Positions 1 through 9,441 of a stretch of 64,000 nucleotides of DNA are shown one piece after another (the first letter of the stretch is position 1; the number at the start of each line of letters is the position of its first letter). A program made the position numbers and the translations under genes. This DNA is from Roseiconus nitratireducens. Lineage in GTDB: Bacteria; Planctomycetota; Planctomycetia; Pirellulales; Pirellulaceae. The stretch covers positions 496,001 through 560,000 of the forward strand of contig NZ_VWOX01000002.1 in the NCBI RefSeq assembly GCF_008629675.1, read 5' to 3'. Below the pieces are notes generated by a model that saw only the letters and a program-made list of their open reading frames with translations, made no database searches and was not told the DNA's origin.

Positions 1-1249
1 GCCACAGGGAGAATCCCCAGTGGTTGTGATCGCGTCCCTGCGAGGCGCCGGCACCGTTTTGTCCCAATTCAACCGACGGCGTTCGCCCGAATTCCCCGGT
101 ACACAGGACCAGCGTTTGGTCCAAAAGTCCGCGGGACTTGAGATCCATGATCAGTGCCGCCAATCCCTGGTCGCACTCTCCGGCGACGCGACGGTGTTCG
201 TTCGCGATGTTGGCATGGCTATCCCAAGGCTGCCCACCACCGTGCCAGGTTTGTACGAAACGCACGCCACGCTCGACCAACCGCCGAGCAATCAAGAGCT
301 GACGGTTTTGCGGTCCGTCGCCGTAGAGTTTCAGAATCGATTCGGGTTCCTGGCTGACGTCGAACGCGTCGGTCGCTTCGACCTGCATCCGGTAGGCCAG
401 CTCAAACGAACGCAAACGCGCCTCCAACGCCGCTTCCCCGGGCCGGTCGGCGAGATGCCGCGCATTGAGCTGCTGTAAGAATTCAAACTGTTGCCGCTGC
501 TGATCCTCCGGCATTCGCCCATTGCGGACGTTTCGAATCAACTGAGTCGGATCCTGCTGGGACGTGTCGACGTGGGTTCCCTGGTAGACGCCGGGTAAAA
601 ACGCCGATCTCCAATTGGCGGCGCCCCCGACCGGCATGCCACCGGGACACAGGGCAACGAACCCAGGAAGGTTTTCATTCTCACTGCCCATCCCCCACGT
701 CAGCCAGGAACCGAAGCTGGGCCGGACCAGTCGCTGGTCGCCGCTGTTCATCAGCATCAGCGACATCTCATGGTTCGGCAATTCGGCGTGCATCGATCGC
801 ACGACGGCCATTTCATCGACACACTGGGACAGATGGGGAAACAGATCACTGACCGGAATCCCGCTTTCCCCGTGTTGCTTGAATTGAAAGGGGGACGGCA
901 GCGCCACGCCCGTTCGCCGCTCGGTTTGCAGATTGTCAAACGGCAGCATTTGTCCGCCCCGGCGCGTCAATTCGGGTTTCGGATCGAACGTGTCGACCTG
1001 GGACATTCCGCCGTTTAGAAAAACATGGATGACATGTTTGGCACGGCTCGGAAAATGGGGTTCGACCCCAGCAAAACTTTGGCGCGATAACAGATCAGCC
1101 AGGGCCAGAGAGCCGAATCCCATGCCGCAACGTTGCAGGAAGTCCCGCCGGCCGAACGAAACCGGATCCGCCGCGCGAGCAGCACCTTGCCGATGATCCA
1201 TCGCCGACGGATCGGGCATCGGACCAGCGTTTCGGACTTCGTGGTTCAC
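1..1249 (-). CDS. DUF1501 family secreted protein (3' end cut by window)
   Basis: Reading the minus strand from a GTG at 1249 gives an open frame to the window edge, so the C-terminus is missing. The N-terminus carries a twin-arginine signal (FGRRDFLQRCGMGFGSLAL), followed by motifs usual for DUF1501: NGGMSQVDTFDPKP, SGIPVSDLFPH, GSENENLPGF and CTGEFGRTP, ending at GRDHNHWGFSLW. DUF1501 proteins are, as I recall, distant members of the alkaline phosphatase superfamily; their substrate is unknown. The gene begins 15 bases after the stop of the PSCyt1/DUF1549 gene, the standard planctomycete pairing. An AAGGAA stretch lies upstream of the GTG; ATG codons at 1219 and 1201 are alternative starts, and 1201 would still keep the RR motif. 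Family call is firm; function is not known. Confidence 0.9.
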   Translation of the reverse strand, partial: MNHEVRNAGPMPDPSAMDHRQGAARAADPVSFGRRDFLQRCGMGFGSLALADLLSRQSFAGVEPHFPSRAKHVIHVFLNGGMSQVDTFDPKPELTRRGGQMLPFDNLQTERRTGVALPSPFQFKQHGESGIPVSDLFPHLSQCVDEMAVVRSMHAELPNHEMSLMLMNSGDQRLVRPSFGSWLTWGMGSENENLPGFVALCPGGMPVGGAANWRSAFLPGVYQGTHVDTSQQDPTQLIRNVRNGRMPEDQQRQQFEFLQQLNARHLADRPGEAALEARLRSFELAYRMQVEATDAFDVSQEPESILKLYGDGPQNRQLLIARRLVERGVRFVQTWHGGGQPWDSHANIANEHRRVAGECDQGLAALIMDLKSRGLLDQTLVLCTGEFGRTPSVELGQNGAGASQGRDHNHWGFSLW

Positions 1250-1264
1250 GTTGCGATTCCTTGA

Positions 1265-4159
1265 TCAATCAGTAAAAACAAATTCGTTGGACGCCAACAA
1301 CACGTGGGCCAACTGCTGCCAGCCCGCGTCAACCTGCCCGCCCGAGTCAATCTGGTCGTCCCCGCCGGCGATCGAGTTGGCCGCCCGAACGAACTGCAAA
1401 GACGACTCCAATTCCTGATCGGTTGGACGCCGAGAGTAAGCCCGTCGGTACATCCACCGAACCCTTTCGGCCGGTTCGGATGCGACCTCTCGTGATGCCA
1501 AGACCGCGAATGCGGCCGCCCGATCTTGAATGAATTCGGAATTCAACGCAAAGAGTGTTTGCTGCGGAACGACGGTTTCGGGCCGCTTGGCGGTGCAAGC
1601 ACTGGCATTGGCACCATCGAACGTGCTGGTCAAGCTGGACGGAACGTCTCGATTGATAAACCCATACACACTCCGTCGCGGTACCGTCGGCCGGGCCAGA
1701 AAGTCAAACGGACGTCCACCCGTCGCCGTCGTGTCCAGTTCCCCGGAAACGGCCAACATCGCATCCCGCATCGCTTCCAAATCAAGCCGTCGTCGCGGCA
1801 TCCGCCACAAAGATCGATTGTCAGGATCGTTGGAGCGAGCGGCAGGTCTCTCCATCGCCGCCTGACGGTAGGCGCGAGACAGCAAAATGCGCCGGTGCAA
1901 CGACTTGATCGACCAACCGTCTTCCACCAAAGCGTTTGCCAGGTGATCGAGCAGCTTCGGGTGCGTGGGAGACTGTCCGCGTGTTCCAAAATCATCCGGG
2001 GTTCGAACCAGTCCTCGTCCGAAATGGTGCAGCCACACCCAATTGACGATCACGCGGCGCGTCAACGGGTTGGACGGATCCGTGATCGCATTGGCAAGTG
2101 CCAGCCGCCGCCGACCGGCGGGGAATGCTGGCGGATTCCCGGACGCCAGCACCGTCAAGAAATGAGGCTCAACCGGATCTCCGCGATCCACCGGATTGCC
2201 TCGGCGGAACACATGGAAGGCTCCCGGATGCTCTTGTTCACTCAACAACATCGGCCGGGGCGGCGAAGCTGGATGGGTCAAATGCAGGTTTTCGATCGCT
2301 CCTTCTTTCCCACCCAGGCTGTCACGGACCGTGCGATTGAGAAGCCGGGCGGCGAGCTCGTCCGGCATCACGGTCGGTGTCCCCGGCGAATACAAGTGAC
2401 GCCGCAGTTGGGAATCGATGGCACTATTGATCGTGGCGTGCCGCTGATCCTGATCGGTCACGATTTCTCCATCCACCGCGGCTTCTTCGGAGGCGGCCAA
2501 CAGAGATTTCAACCATTCCCGGTGGACGTCGGCGAACAAATGTCCGTACCCAGCAGCCAACTCGGCGAGGTTCTTTGGGGCTCGGTCCTCCAGCATTTGC
2601 AAGACCCGCGGATTCCAGCGCGGCGCCACGGTCCCCAACTCCCAAACCTTGGCGAAAGTCGCAGGATCGCCATTCTGCTCTCGCATCCGCTGCAGCAACT
2701 CCTGGCACGCTTTGCCGAAGTCCCCCGATTCCACCTCTCGCAATTGCACCCACGGACCAAACACAGGATCCTCCGAAGGCATCTCCAACAGATACTCCCG
2801 CCAGCGATTGAGCACGCGGGGCCGTTGGTCATCCGTCCGGTATGACAAAAAGGCGGAAGAGAGGTCCTGTTCGGTGGCCCCCTCGGCAATTTCAGTCAAG
2901 TACATTCCCACCTGCATGCGCAGTCGACTTGCCATCACGGCCGTCTGGTCCCGGCGTGAATCCTCGAAGCGAGTCCGGCGGAGTTCCAATTCGTTCCGAT
3001 ACTGTTCGTATTCCGGCGTCGCCGGCGGCGGCCCCAAAAGAGGCGGCTGTTCCGGCCGTTGGCTGCTGGCAAACGTTGCATACAGCGCGTAGTAGTCTGC
3101 CGTCGGAATCGGATCGTACTTGTGGTCATGACATCGGGCACATGCCACCGTCAGCCCCATCAAGCCTCGCGTCACCACATCGATCTGGTCATCGATCACA
3201 TCGTGGGGGTTTCGGTACTGCATCCCGATCGTCAGGAAACCGAGCGCCGCCAAGGCGGGATCGTGCTCATCCAAGCCCAACTGGTCGGCCGCCAACTGTT
3301 CACGAATGAATTGATCGTAAGGCAGATCCTGGTTGAACGCTTGAATGACGTAGTCGCGATACGTGTACGAGTAGGGAAACTTGGTGAACCCGATCGCACT
3401 ACCGCCATGCGTATCGGCGTAACGAGCCAGATCCAACCAATGACGTCCCCACCTCTCGCCGTAGCGGGGCGAATCAAGCAGCCGATCGATCAGCTTGGAA
3501 TAAGCCTCTGGAGATTCGTCGCGGACGAATTCCTGGACTTCTTCCCAACGCGGTGGCAATCCGGTCAGGTCAAACGTGACACGCCGGATCAAGGTTTGTC
3601 GGCTGACCGTTTCACTGGGCGTCAGGGACTGTGCTTCCAGACCGGCTTGGACAAAGTCGTCAATCGTCGATTCTTCCGAATCGCGAATCGGCGTGAACGC
3701 CCAATGAGTGTCATAGTTCGCCCCTTGGCCAACCCATCTTCGCAACAACGCAATCTGATCGTCCGACAAACGCTTCTCCGACTCCGGCGGAGGCATCCGC
3801 AACTGGTCGTCATCGGACTCGATTCGTTCAATCAGCGTGCTGGCCTGCGGGTCGCCGGCGACGACGACCTCCTGGAGAGAGTCACCCGATTGATCGAGCC
3901 GCAATCCGGCCTGCCGCTGGCTTTCGTCCGGACCGTGACAGTGCAGACAGTGCTCCGCAAAGATCGGTCGGATTTGGTCGTTGTAGCGAATCGGTTCGTC
4001 GCCGATCGGATCGGCCGCAGCCACACCGGCGGAAACACCGATCATGAACATAGCGACGACGGCACCCTGCAAACCGATCTGGCCAAGTCTGCCAAGCTGA
4101 ATCTCGAAGGCCGCGCGGACCAGACGTGAGGCGTTGCAGCGCGGTGAAATCCGTGCCAT
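1265..4159 (-). CDS. PSCyt1-DUF1549-DUF1553 secreted c-type cytochrome-like protein
   Basis: A very large secreted protein of about 960 residues. After a long basic N-terminus and a hydrophobic signal segment ending near GVAAADP comes a planctomycete cytochrome c domain with the haem motif CLHCH in the context IRPIFAEHCLHCHGPDE. It is followed by DUF1549 (motifs TLIRRVTFDLTGLPP, RYGERWGRHWLDLARYADTHG, CARCHDHKYDPI) and DUF1553 (RRVIVNWVWLHHFGRGLVRT, RRRLDLEAMRDAMLAVSG). CARCH is a second CXXCH motif, inside DUF1549. The downstream DUF1501 gene is on the same strand 15 bases away, so the two probably form one transcript. I start at the ATG at 4159; ATGs at 4210/4207 and a GTG at 4252 are in frame and none has a clear ribosome site. 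The family is abundant in planctomycetes but its reaction is unknown. Confidence 0.93.
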   Translation of the reverse strand: MARISPRCNASRLVRAAFEIQLGRLGQIGLQGAVVAMFMIGVSAGVAAADPIGDEPIRYNDQIRPIFAEHCLHCHGPDESQRQAGLRLDQSGDSLQEVVVAGDPQASTLIERIESDDDQLRMPPPESEKRLSDDQIALLRRWVGQGANYDTHWAFTPIRDSEESTIDDFVQAGLEAQSLTPSETVSRQTLIRRVTFDLTGLPPRWEEVQEFVRDESPEAYSKLIDRLLDSPRYGERWGRHWLDLARYADTHGGSAIGFTKFPYSYTYRDYVIQAFNQDLPYDQFIREQLAADQLGLDEHDPALAALGFLTIGMQYRNPHDVIDDQIDVVTRGLMGLTVACARCHDHKYDPIPTADYYALYATFASSQRPEQPPLLGPPPATPEYEQYRNELELRRTRFEDSRRDQTAVMASRLRMQVGMYLTEIAEGATEQDLSSAFLSYRTDDQRPRVLNRWREYLLEMPSEDPVFGPWVQLREVESGDFGKACQELLQRMREQNGDPATFAKVWELGTVAPRWNPRVLQMLEDRAPKNLAELAAGYGHLFADVHREWLKSLLAASEEAAVDGEIVTDQDQRHATINSAIDSQLRRHLYSPGTPTVMPDELAARLLNRTVRDSLGGKEGAIENLHLTHPASPPRPMLLSEQEHPGAFHVFRRGNPVDRGDPVEPHFLTVLASGNPPAFPAGRRRLALANAITDPSNPLTRRVIVNWVWLHHFGRGLVRTPDDFGTRGQSPTHPKLLDHLANALVEDGWSIKSLHRRILLSRAYRQAAMERPAARSNDPDNRSLWRMPRRRLDLEAMRDAMLAVSGELDTTATGGRPFDFLARPTVPRRSVYGFINRDVPSSLTSTFDGANASACTAKRPETVVPQQTLFALNSEFIQDRAAAFAVLASREVASEPAERVRWMYRRAYSRRPTDQELESSLQFVRAANSIAGGDDQIDSGGQVDAGWQQLAHVLLASNEFVFTD

Positions 4160-4620
4160 GCGGTGCTGGGCGCGAGCGTTCAAAGTGCTTGTTCTGGGCA
4201 GACGCATCATGGGCTCAACGATGGCCGGTTGCAGTCGTGCCGGTGCGGGCACGCGCTGGTTTGCGAGCCTCTGGGACTTTGGACTTCAAGGCCGAAGATG
4301 CCAGAGACAAATCGCGGTGCCGGCTTTGGCGGGGTGGGGAACGTCATTCGAGGGCGGGAACTGCATTCTAACCTTCCGGAACGGCCCGTTCGCAACAACC
4401 CACCGGTTCGATTTCCAGATTCACATTTTTCAGCCTGGTCTTCGCAGCAATTGACGCCGATCACGCCCCCGATCCCTCCCTAACGCCGTGTTACACTGAC
4501 CGCCCGTCATCAATGCCAAATGCGCGGAACGCCTTCTGCCCCGTGCACCCGCCCCCAGTCGGTCATCACCGACCTTCACGTCTCTGCATGAAACCTCCAA
4601 GTCTCTGCATTAAGCTGACC
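4160..4620. other. Divergent intergenic region
   Basis: This gap separates the minus-strand PSCyt1 gene from the plus-strand sulfatase and should contain both promoters. I see no further gene, repeat or clear hairpin. Alternative in-frame starts for both flanking genes lie inside it (4207, 4210 and 4252 on minus; 4513 and 4588 on plus), so its true size depends on start choice. Confidence 0.4.
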
Positions 4621-6060
4621 ATGGAATCACCCTACCGCTGCGCGTCGTCGTTTCGTGACGCGGCCTGCCGTGCTCCTTCTCAGACCACACGTCCAATCTT
4701 GGTTCGCACCAATCGCGCGACGGTCGTGCTTTGGATGGTCCTGTCGGCGTTTGCGGTGATCGGCATTGCGCCCGCAATGGGCTCATCCGAGCGTCCCAAC
4801 ATCGTGTTCATCATGGCCGACGATCTCGGCTGGGCCGACGTCGCGTTTCACGGCGGCAACGCCCCCACGCCCAATCTGGATCGACTTGCCGAACAGAATC
4901 TGGAACTGCGTCAGCACTACGTCGCGCCGGTTTGCAGTCCCACGCGAACCGGTTTGCTGACCGGTCGTTGCTGGAGCCGCTTTGGTATCACGACCCCGAC
5001 CAATTCCCAGGCGTTGCCGGAAGAAACCGTCACGCTGCCGCGGGCGCTCAGCAGCGTCGGATATGACACCTGTTTGATTGGCAAATGGCACCTGGGTTCA
5101 TTGCCCAAATGGGGCCCGGGGCATTTCGGTTTTGACCATTCGTATGGCTCCCTGGCGGGCGGAGTCAGCCCCTGGAATCATCGTTACAAGAAAGGTCCTT
5201 ACAGTGTGACCTGGCACCGCGACGAAGAACTGATCGAGGAATCAGGCCACGTCACGGACCTGTTGACGAACGAAGCGGTGCGGTGGATTCAGTCACGCGG
5301 CGATTCCCCTTTCTTTCTTTACGTTCCATACACTGCGATTCATCTGCCCCTAAAAGAACCGACGGTCTGGTTGAACCAAGTGCCGGAGGCAATTGAAGGC
5401 GACGTGGCGAGGCACTATGCCGCCAGCATCATGCACCTGGATGACGCAGTGGGGCAGATTCTTGCCGCCCTGAACGAAAAAGGAGTTCGCGAGCGGACAC
5501 TGGTCGTCTTCACCAGCGACAACGGCGGCAGCACCGTGGAGAACAACGACTCAAAGTACCCCGACGATGATTGCCCCAGCGGTCGATTGACCGGAGACAA
5601 CCACCCGTTGCGTGGCGGGAAAGGCGACGTGTACGAAGGAGGCACGCGGGTGCCGACGATCGTCTCGTGGCCCGGCCGCATCCGCCGCGGACACGTCGAC
5701 GACCCTGTACAAATCATCGATTGGATGCCCACCTTCTGTGCCCTGGCGGGTTTTCAGCCGGAGTCAACGCTGCGTTGGGATGGAACCGATCTGTCGGCGT
5801 GGTTGCTTGAAGCGGAACCGATACCAACCCGTTCGATCTACACCGCCGGCCCCCGATGGCGCTCGGTTTCCTTGCGACACGGACCGTGGAAACTGATCGA
5901 AACGCAGAACGGCAAAACGACAACTCATCAGTTGTACAATCTTGGCGTCGATCCGACGGAGTCGAGCGATCTGGCATCCGAGGATCCAGCAACGCTCCGC
6001 CAGATGCTGGAACGATTGCGGCATGCCCAGCAAAAAGACCGCGATTCGGTCGTGGAATAA
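4621..6060 (+). CDS. Sulfatase (formylglycine type)
   Basis: Arylsulfatase-type enzyme that would hydrolyse sulfate esters, probably on an extracellular or periplasmic polysaccharide. From the ATG at 4621 there is a membrane/signal segment (about residues 33-53), then the metal-binding start NIVFIMADDLGWADV (Asp67, Asp68) and the sulfatase signature CSPTR with Cys105 as the residue converted to formylglycine. GKWHLGS and FTSDNGG motifs follow, the latter holding the C-terminal metal ligands. Length is normal for the family. The frame is open upstream to a GTG-like start at 4513, but the added residues look non-coding. The next gene, an acetylesterase, starts 56 bases later on the same strand, consistent with joint removal of sulfate and acetyl groups from a decorated glycan. 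The substrate cannot be told from sequence. Confidence 0.94.
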   Translation: MESPYRCASSFRDAACRAPSQTTRPILVRTNRATVVLWMVLSAFAVIGIAPAMGSSERPNIVFIMADDLGWADVAFHGGNAPTPNLDRLAEQNLELRQHYVAPVCSPTRTGLLTGRCWSRFGITTPTNSQALPEETVTLPRALSSVGYDTCLIGKWHLGSLPKWGPGHFGFDHSYGSLAGGVSPWNHRYKKGPYSVTWHRDEELIEESGHVTDLLTNEAVRWIQSRGDSPFFLYVPYTAIHLPLKEPTVWLNQVPEAIEGDVARHYAASIMHLDDAVGQILAALNEKGVRERTLVVFTSDNGGSTVENNDSKYPDDDCPSGRLTGDNHPLRGGKGDVYEGGTRVPTIVSWPGRIRRGHVDDPVQIIDWMPTFCALAGFQPESTLRWDGTDLSAWLLEAEPIPTRSIYTAGPRWRSVSLRHGPWKLIETQNGKTTTHQLYNLGVDPTESSDLASEDPATLRQMLERLRHAQQKDRDSVVE

Positions 6061-6116
6061 ACCGGCCCCGAGTTGGCCTCCTGCTTTCCCTTCCCCACTG
6101 AATAGAGACGATCACC

Positions 6117-8066
6117 ATGCGAAAACGAGCCCTCCTTCCGTCCCTCGTCGTGATGCTGTTGATGGCGTCCGGCTTTTTTAGCGACCGTGCGGCCGCACAG
6201 GAACTTCCGTTTGTCCACCCGCTGTTCAGTGATCACATGGTATTGCAGCGGGATCTGAAGACACCGGTTTGGGGCTGGGCACACCCCGGCCAAAAGGTCA
6301 CCGTTTCCGTTGCAGATCGTTCGGGCACGGCGGAAGCGGATTCATCCGGGCGTTGGATGGCCTGGCTGGAGCCGTTGCCCGCGGGAGGACCGCACGAGCT
6401 AACGGTGACCGGGCCGCAATCGGTCACGATCAGCGACGTGCTGGTCGGAGACGTCTGGATCTGTTCGGGTCAATCCAACATGGAATGGCCGCTCGCTGCG
6501 GCGAACGATGCCCAGCAGGAGATCGCCGCCGCGCATCATCCCAAGCTGCGGCTGTTCAGCGTTCCCAAACGAATCTCCGCCGAACCGCAACAGACCGTTG
6601 CTGCCCGCTGGACGACGTGCACTCCCGAGACCGCGCGCGGTTTCAGCGCGGTGGGCTATTTCTTTGGCCGTGATCTTCAGCGTGAATTGGAAGTGCCGAT
6701 CGGATTGGTTCACGCGTCCTGGGGTGGCACGGTGGCAGAAGCGTGGACCAGCGCGGGGTCGCTGCGAACCATGGACGACTTTGCCCCGGTCGTCGAATCG
6801 TTTCAACAACAGGCGGCGGCCAAGCGATCCGGAGAGAACGGCTTTGAAGCCATGATGGAACGTTGGTGGAAGGACAACGATCCGGGAACCCGCGAGAACT
6901 GGCAAGACGGTGCAGACGAATCGGAGGAATGGTCTTCGATGGAACTGCCGGGCAATTGGGAAGACCGCGGGCTTTCGAACTACGACGGCGTGGTCTGGTT
7001 TCAAAAAGAGTTCTCCGTCCCGGAGCAGGCTGCCGGAAAGCCAGCCGTTGTCCACCTGGGGCCAATCGACGACCGTGATACGACCTGGGTCAACGGGCAT
7101 CGCGTCGGCGGGCAAGCGGAATGGATGCGTGGCCGCGATTATCAAATCCCCGCGGAGTACCTGAAGGCGGGACGCAATGTGATTTCCATTCGTGTCTTGG
7201 ATACCGGCGGCGGAGGAGGCTTGTACGGGAATCCTGACCAGATGTCCGTGCAGGTTGAAGGCCAAACCTCGATCCCGCTGGCCGGGGCCTGGAAGTACCA
7301 GGCGACGACTCCATTGGCCAAAGCCAAACCGACGCCCCAGCCACTGAACTCCAATCCGAACGTGGTCACCGTGTTGTACAACGGCATGATCGCGCCCTTG
7401 GAGCCGTTGGCAGTGAAAGGCGCGATTTGGTACCAGGGCGAATCCAATGCGGGGCGGCCGGTGCAGTACCGAACGCTGTTGCCCACTCTGATTGGTGATT
7501 GGCGTGAAAAGTTTACGTCGGACCAATTCACGTTTCTGATCGTGGAATTGGCAAACTTCATGGCCGTGCAAACGCAACCGGTCGAATCAGGTTGGGCGAT
7601 GCTTCGCGAAGCCCAACAGATGACGGCCAAGAACGATCCGCATGCCGGGATCGCATCGGCAATTGACATCGGCGAAGCCAATGACATACACCCCCGAAAC
7701 AAACAGGAGGTGGGCCGGCGACTGGCTTTATCAGCGCTGAAGATCGCCTACGATCGCGACCTGGTATCGCGCGGTCCGGAATTCGTCTCCGCCACCTTTG
7801 ACCCGGGCCAGGCGACCCTGCGTTTCGAGCACGTCGGAGAGGGGTTGATGGCCAAGGGCGGAGAACTGAAAGGCTTTGCGATTGCCGGAGACGACAAGCA
7901 ATTTGTCTGGGGAAATGCGAAAATCGAAGGCGACACGGTCGTCGTGAGCGCTCCCGAGGTCAAACAACCCACCGCAGTGCGATACAGCTGGGCGAACAAT
8001 CCGATTGGCACGCTTTACAATCGCGCCGGATTACCCGCCTCACCGTTCCGCACCGACGAAGATTAG
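6117..8066 (+). CDS. Sialate O-acetylesterase-like carbohydrate esterase (CE20-like)
   Basis: Secreted SGNH-fold esterase of 649 residues, expected to remove acetyl groups from sugars. A signal peptide ends near residue 28. The catalytic serine block is DVWICSGQSNMEWPL with Ser120, the second block is GAIWYQGESNAGRP, and the C-terminal Asp-His pair lies in NDIHPRNK. Between the serine block and GAIWYQGESN sits a beta-sandwich-like insertion resembling glycoside hydrolase family 2 (GNWEDRGLSNYDGVVWFQKE; WVNGHRVG; GGGGLYGNPDQM), an arrangement known from CE20 acetylesterases that act on plant-type polysaccharides. It follows the sulfatase gene after 56 bases. The family call is strong; CE20 rather than true sialate esterase is inferred from the insertion. 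Confidence 0.9.
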   Translation: MRKRALLPSLVVMLLMASGFFSDRAAAQELPFVHPLFSDHMVLQRDLKTPVWGWAHPGQKVTVSVADRSGTAEADSSGRWMAWLEPLPAGGPHELTVTGPQSVTISDVLVGDVWICSGQSNMEWPLAAANDAQQEIAAAHHPKLRLFSVPKRISAEPQQTVAARWTTCTPETARGFSAVGYFFGRDLQRELEVPIGLVHASWGGTVAEAWTSAGSLRTMDDFAPVVESFQQQAAAKRSGENGFEAMMERWWKDNDPGTRENWQDGADESEEWSSMELPGNWEDRGLSNYDGVVWFQKEFSVPEQAAGKPAVVHLGPIDDRDTTWVNGHRVGGQAEWMRGRDYQIPAEYLKAGRNVISIRVLDTGGGGGLYGNPDQMSVQVEGQTSIPLAGAWKYQATTPLAKAKPTPQPLNSNPNVVTVLYNGMIAPLEPLAVKGAIWYQGESNAGRPVQYRTLLPTLIGDWREKFTSDQFTFLIVELANFMAVQTQPVESGWAMLREAQQMTAKNDPHAGIASAIDIGEANDIHPRNKQEVGRRLALSALKIAYDRDLVSRGPEFVSATFDPGQATLRFEHVGEGLMAKGGELKGFAIAGDDKQFVWGNAKIEGDTVVVSAPEVKQPTAVRYSWANNPIGTLYNRAGLPASPFRTDED

Positions 8067-8114
8067 ATCGACGGCGCCGCTTTGCATTGAATAGCTTGTC
8101 GATCGCGGATTCCG

Positions 8115-8145
8115 TGTAGCTGCCGTCGCCAGACAGTGGCTGACG
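8115..8145. repeat. Degenerate REP-like palindrome
   Basis: Contains GTAGCTGCCGTCGCCAGACA, matching one side of the hairpin element (stem GCCGTC, loop GCCA, stem GACGGC) seen intact at 31338, 33681 and 60790, but the right arm here is mutated (GACAGTGG). It lies in the gap after the esterase gene. Confidence 0.5.
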
Positions 8146-8185
8146 CGCCGCTCCCACGCCTCGGAGCGTCTTGCCGGGCGTTTTG

Positions 8186-8230
8186 AACAATCGAAAGGGG
8201 GCGGGAACGAACCTCGCCCCCGCAATTGTT
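8186..8230. other. Two-tier hairpin between esterase and dehydrogenase genes
   Basis: A perfect 7-bp stem, GGGGGCG (8197-8203) with CGCCCCC (8215-8221), is nested in an outer 6-bp stem AACAAT (8186-8191) with ATTGTT (8225-8230), with a short mismatch between. Only a short T run follows, so it could be a weak terminator, an attenuator or an mRNA processing site 100 bases ahead of the dehydrogenase start. The pairing is directly visible; the role is not. Confidence 0.4.
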
Positions 8231-8330
8231 TCCCTCCCCCACTCGCTCGGACGTCGAGATTCGATTCGAATGTCGGCATCCCAACCCGTTTGCCGCCGCG
8301 CCGGAAGCGTGTGCGATGGAGAGTCAATCA

Positions 8331-9356
8331 ATGAAGTCTGCTGCCGTGGTCAATTATGCGCCGGAAAAGGGATCGGTCGAGATCCGGGAGTTTGAACGGC
8401 CGGAGATTGGATCTGACGATGTATTGCTGGAAGTCGCCAACGTCGGCGTCTGTGGCAGTGATTTGCATCAATGGACCGCCGATCATTCCTGGCCGGTCAA
8501 CTACCCCGTTGTCCTGGGGCATGAATTTGGCGGCACCATTGTCGAACTCGGCCGAGACGTCCAAGGTTGGAAAGAGGGAGACCGCGTGGTCAGTGAGACC
8601 GCGGCAATCATTGACCCCCAGAATCCGATGACTCGACGCGGTCTGTACAACCTGGATCCGACTCGCAAGGGATTCGGGTACGGGGTGGACGGAGCCATGA
8701 CGCGATTCGTTCGAGTGCCGGAGCGAATCCTTCATCGCGTCCCTGATGAGTTGCCCTTTGAACGCGCCTGCCTGACCGAACCGTGCTGCGTCGCCTACAA
8801 CGCCGTCGTTCGCAACGCACGGATCGAACCCGGTGACCGTGTGGTTGTGCTCGGTCCGGGTACCATCGGGATTCTGTGTGCTGCGATGGCAAGGCTGTGC
8901 GGTGCAGAAGTCGCACTGGTCGGACTTCCGTCCGATGCCCGACGACTGGATATCGCCAAGCAATACGGTTGTGAAGGCATCATCGGGGATGCCAAGCCAT
9001 GGGCGTTGCAGCGTGACGGTCTGGGATGTGACGGCGTGATCGATGCTGCGGGCGCGAGCGCGACACTTAAAATTGCGATCGACTTGGTGCGTCCGGCCGG
9101 ATGGATTAGCAAAGTCGGTTGGGGGCCACAACCCCTGGGATTTAACTTAGATCCATTGGTGCAGAAGAACGTCACGCTGCAGGGAAGCTTCAGCCACAAT
9201 TGGCCCATCTGGGAGCGTGTGCTGGCGCTGCTTGCCAGCGGAGCATTAGACGTCCGTCCGATCATCGGGGGTGTTTGGCAGATTGAACAGTGGCACGACG
9301 CCTTCGAAAAAATGCATCAAGGCGAGGTCGTTAAATCGGTGCTGACTCCGGTCTGA
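8331..9356 (+). CDS. Zinc-type medium-chain alcohol/polyol dehydrogenase, structural zinc site lost
   Basis: Medium-chain dehydrogenase of 341 residues, likely NAD(P)-dependent oxidation of a sugar alcohol or related compound. The catalytic zinc ligands are present: Cys41 (GVCGSDLHQW), His64-Glu65 (VLGHEFGG) and Glu150 (LTEPCC). The nucleotide-binding glycine run is VVVLGPGTIG. The structural zinc lobe, normally four cysteines spaced CX2CX2CX7C, aligns with Asp95, Asn98, Thr101 and Asp109 in IIDPQNPMTRRGLYNLDP, so all four are replaced although the flanking YNL and KGFGYGVDG residues are kept. I chose the ATG at 8331 because a GGAGAG lies 7 bases upstream (8318-8323). The next gene, a sugar isomerase-like protein, begins 85 bases later. 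The substrate is unknown. Confidence 0.9.
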   Translation: MKSAAVVNYAPEKGSVEIREFERPEIGSDDVLLEVANVGVCGSDLHQWTADHSWPVNYPVVLGHEFGGTIVELGRDVQGWKEGDRVVSETAAIIDPQNPMTRRGLYNLDPTRKGFGYGVDGAMTRFVRVPERILHRVPDELPFERACLTEPCCVAYNAVVRNARIEPGDRVVVLGPGTIGILCAAMARLCGAEVALVGLPSDARRLDIAKQYGCEGIIGDAKPWALQRDGLGCDGVIDAAGASATLKIAIDLVRPAGWISKVGWGPQPLGFNLDPLVQKNVTLQGSFSHNWPIWERVLALLASGALDVRPIIGGVWQIEQWHDAFEKMHQGEVVKSVLTPV

Positions 9357-9441
9357 TCCTTCATCTGACAACGGCACCAGGCAATGGCGATCACGCCGGT
9401 CGCCACTCTCCCCGATCACCCTCCACACGCAAGTTCTGACC

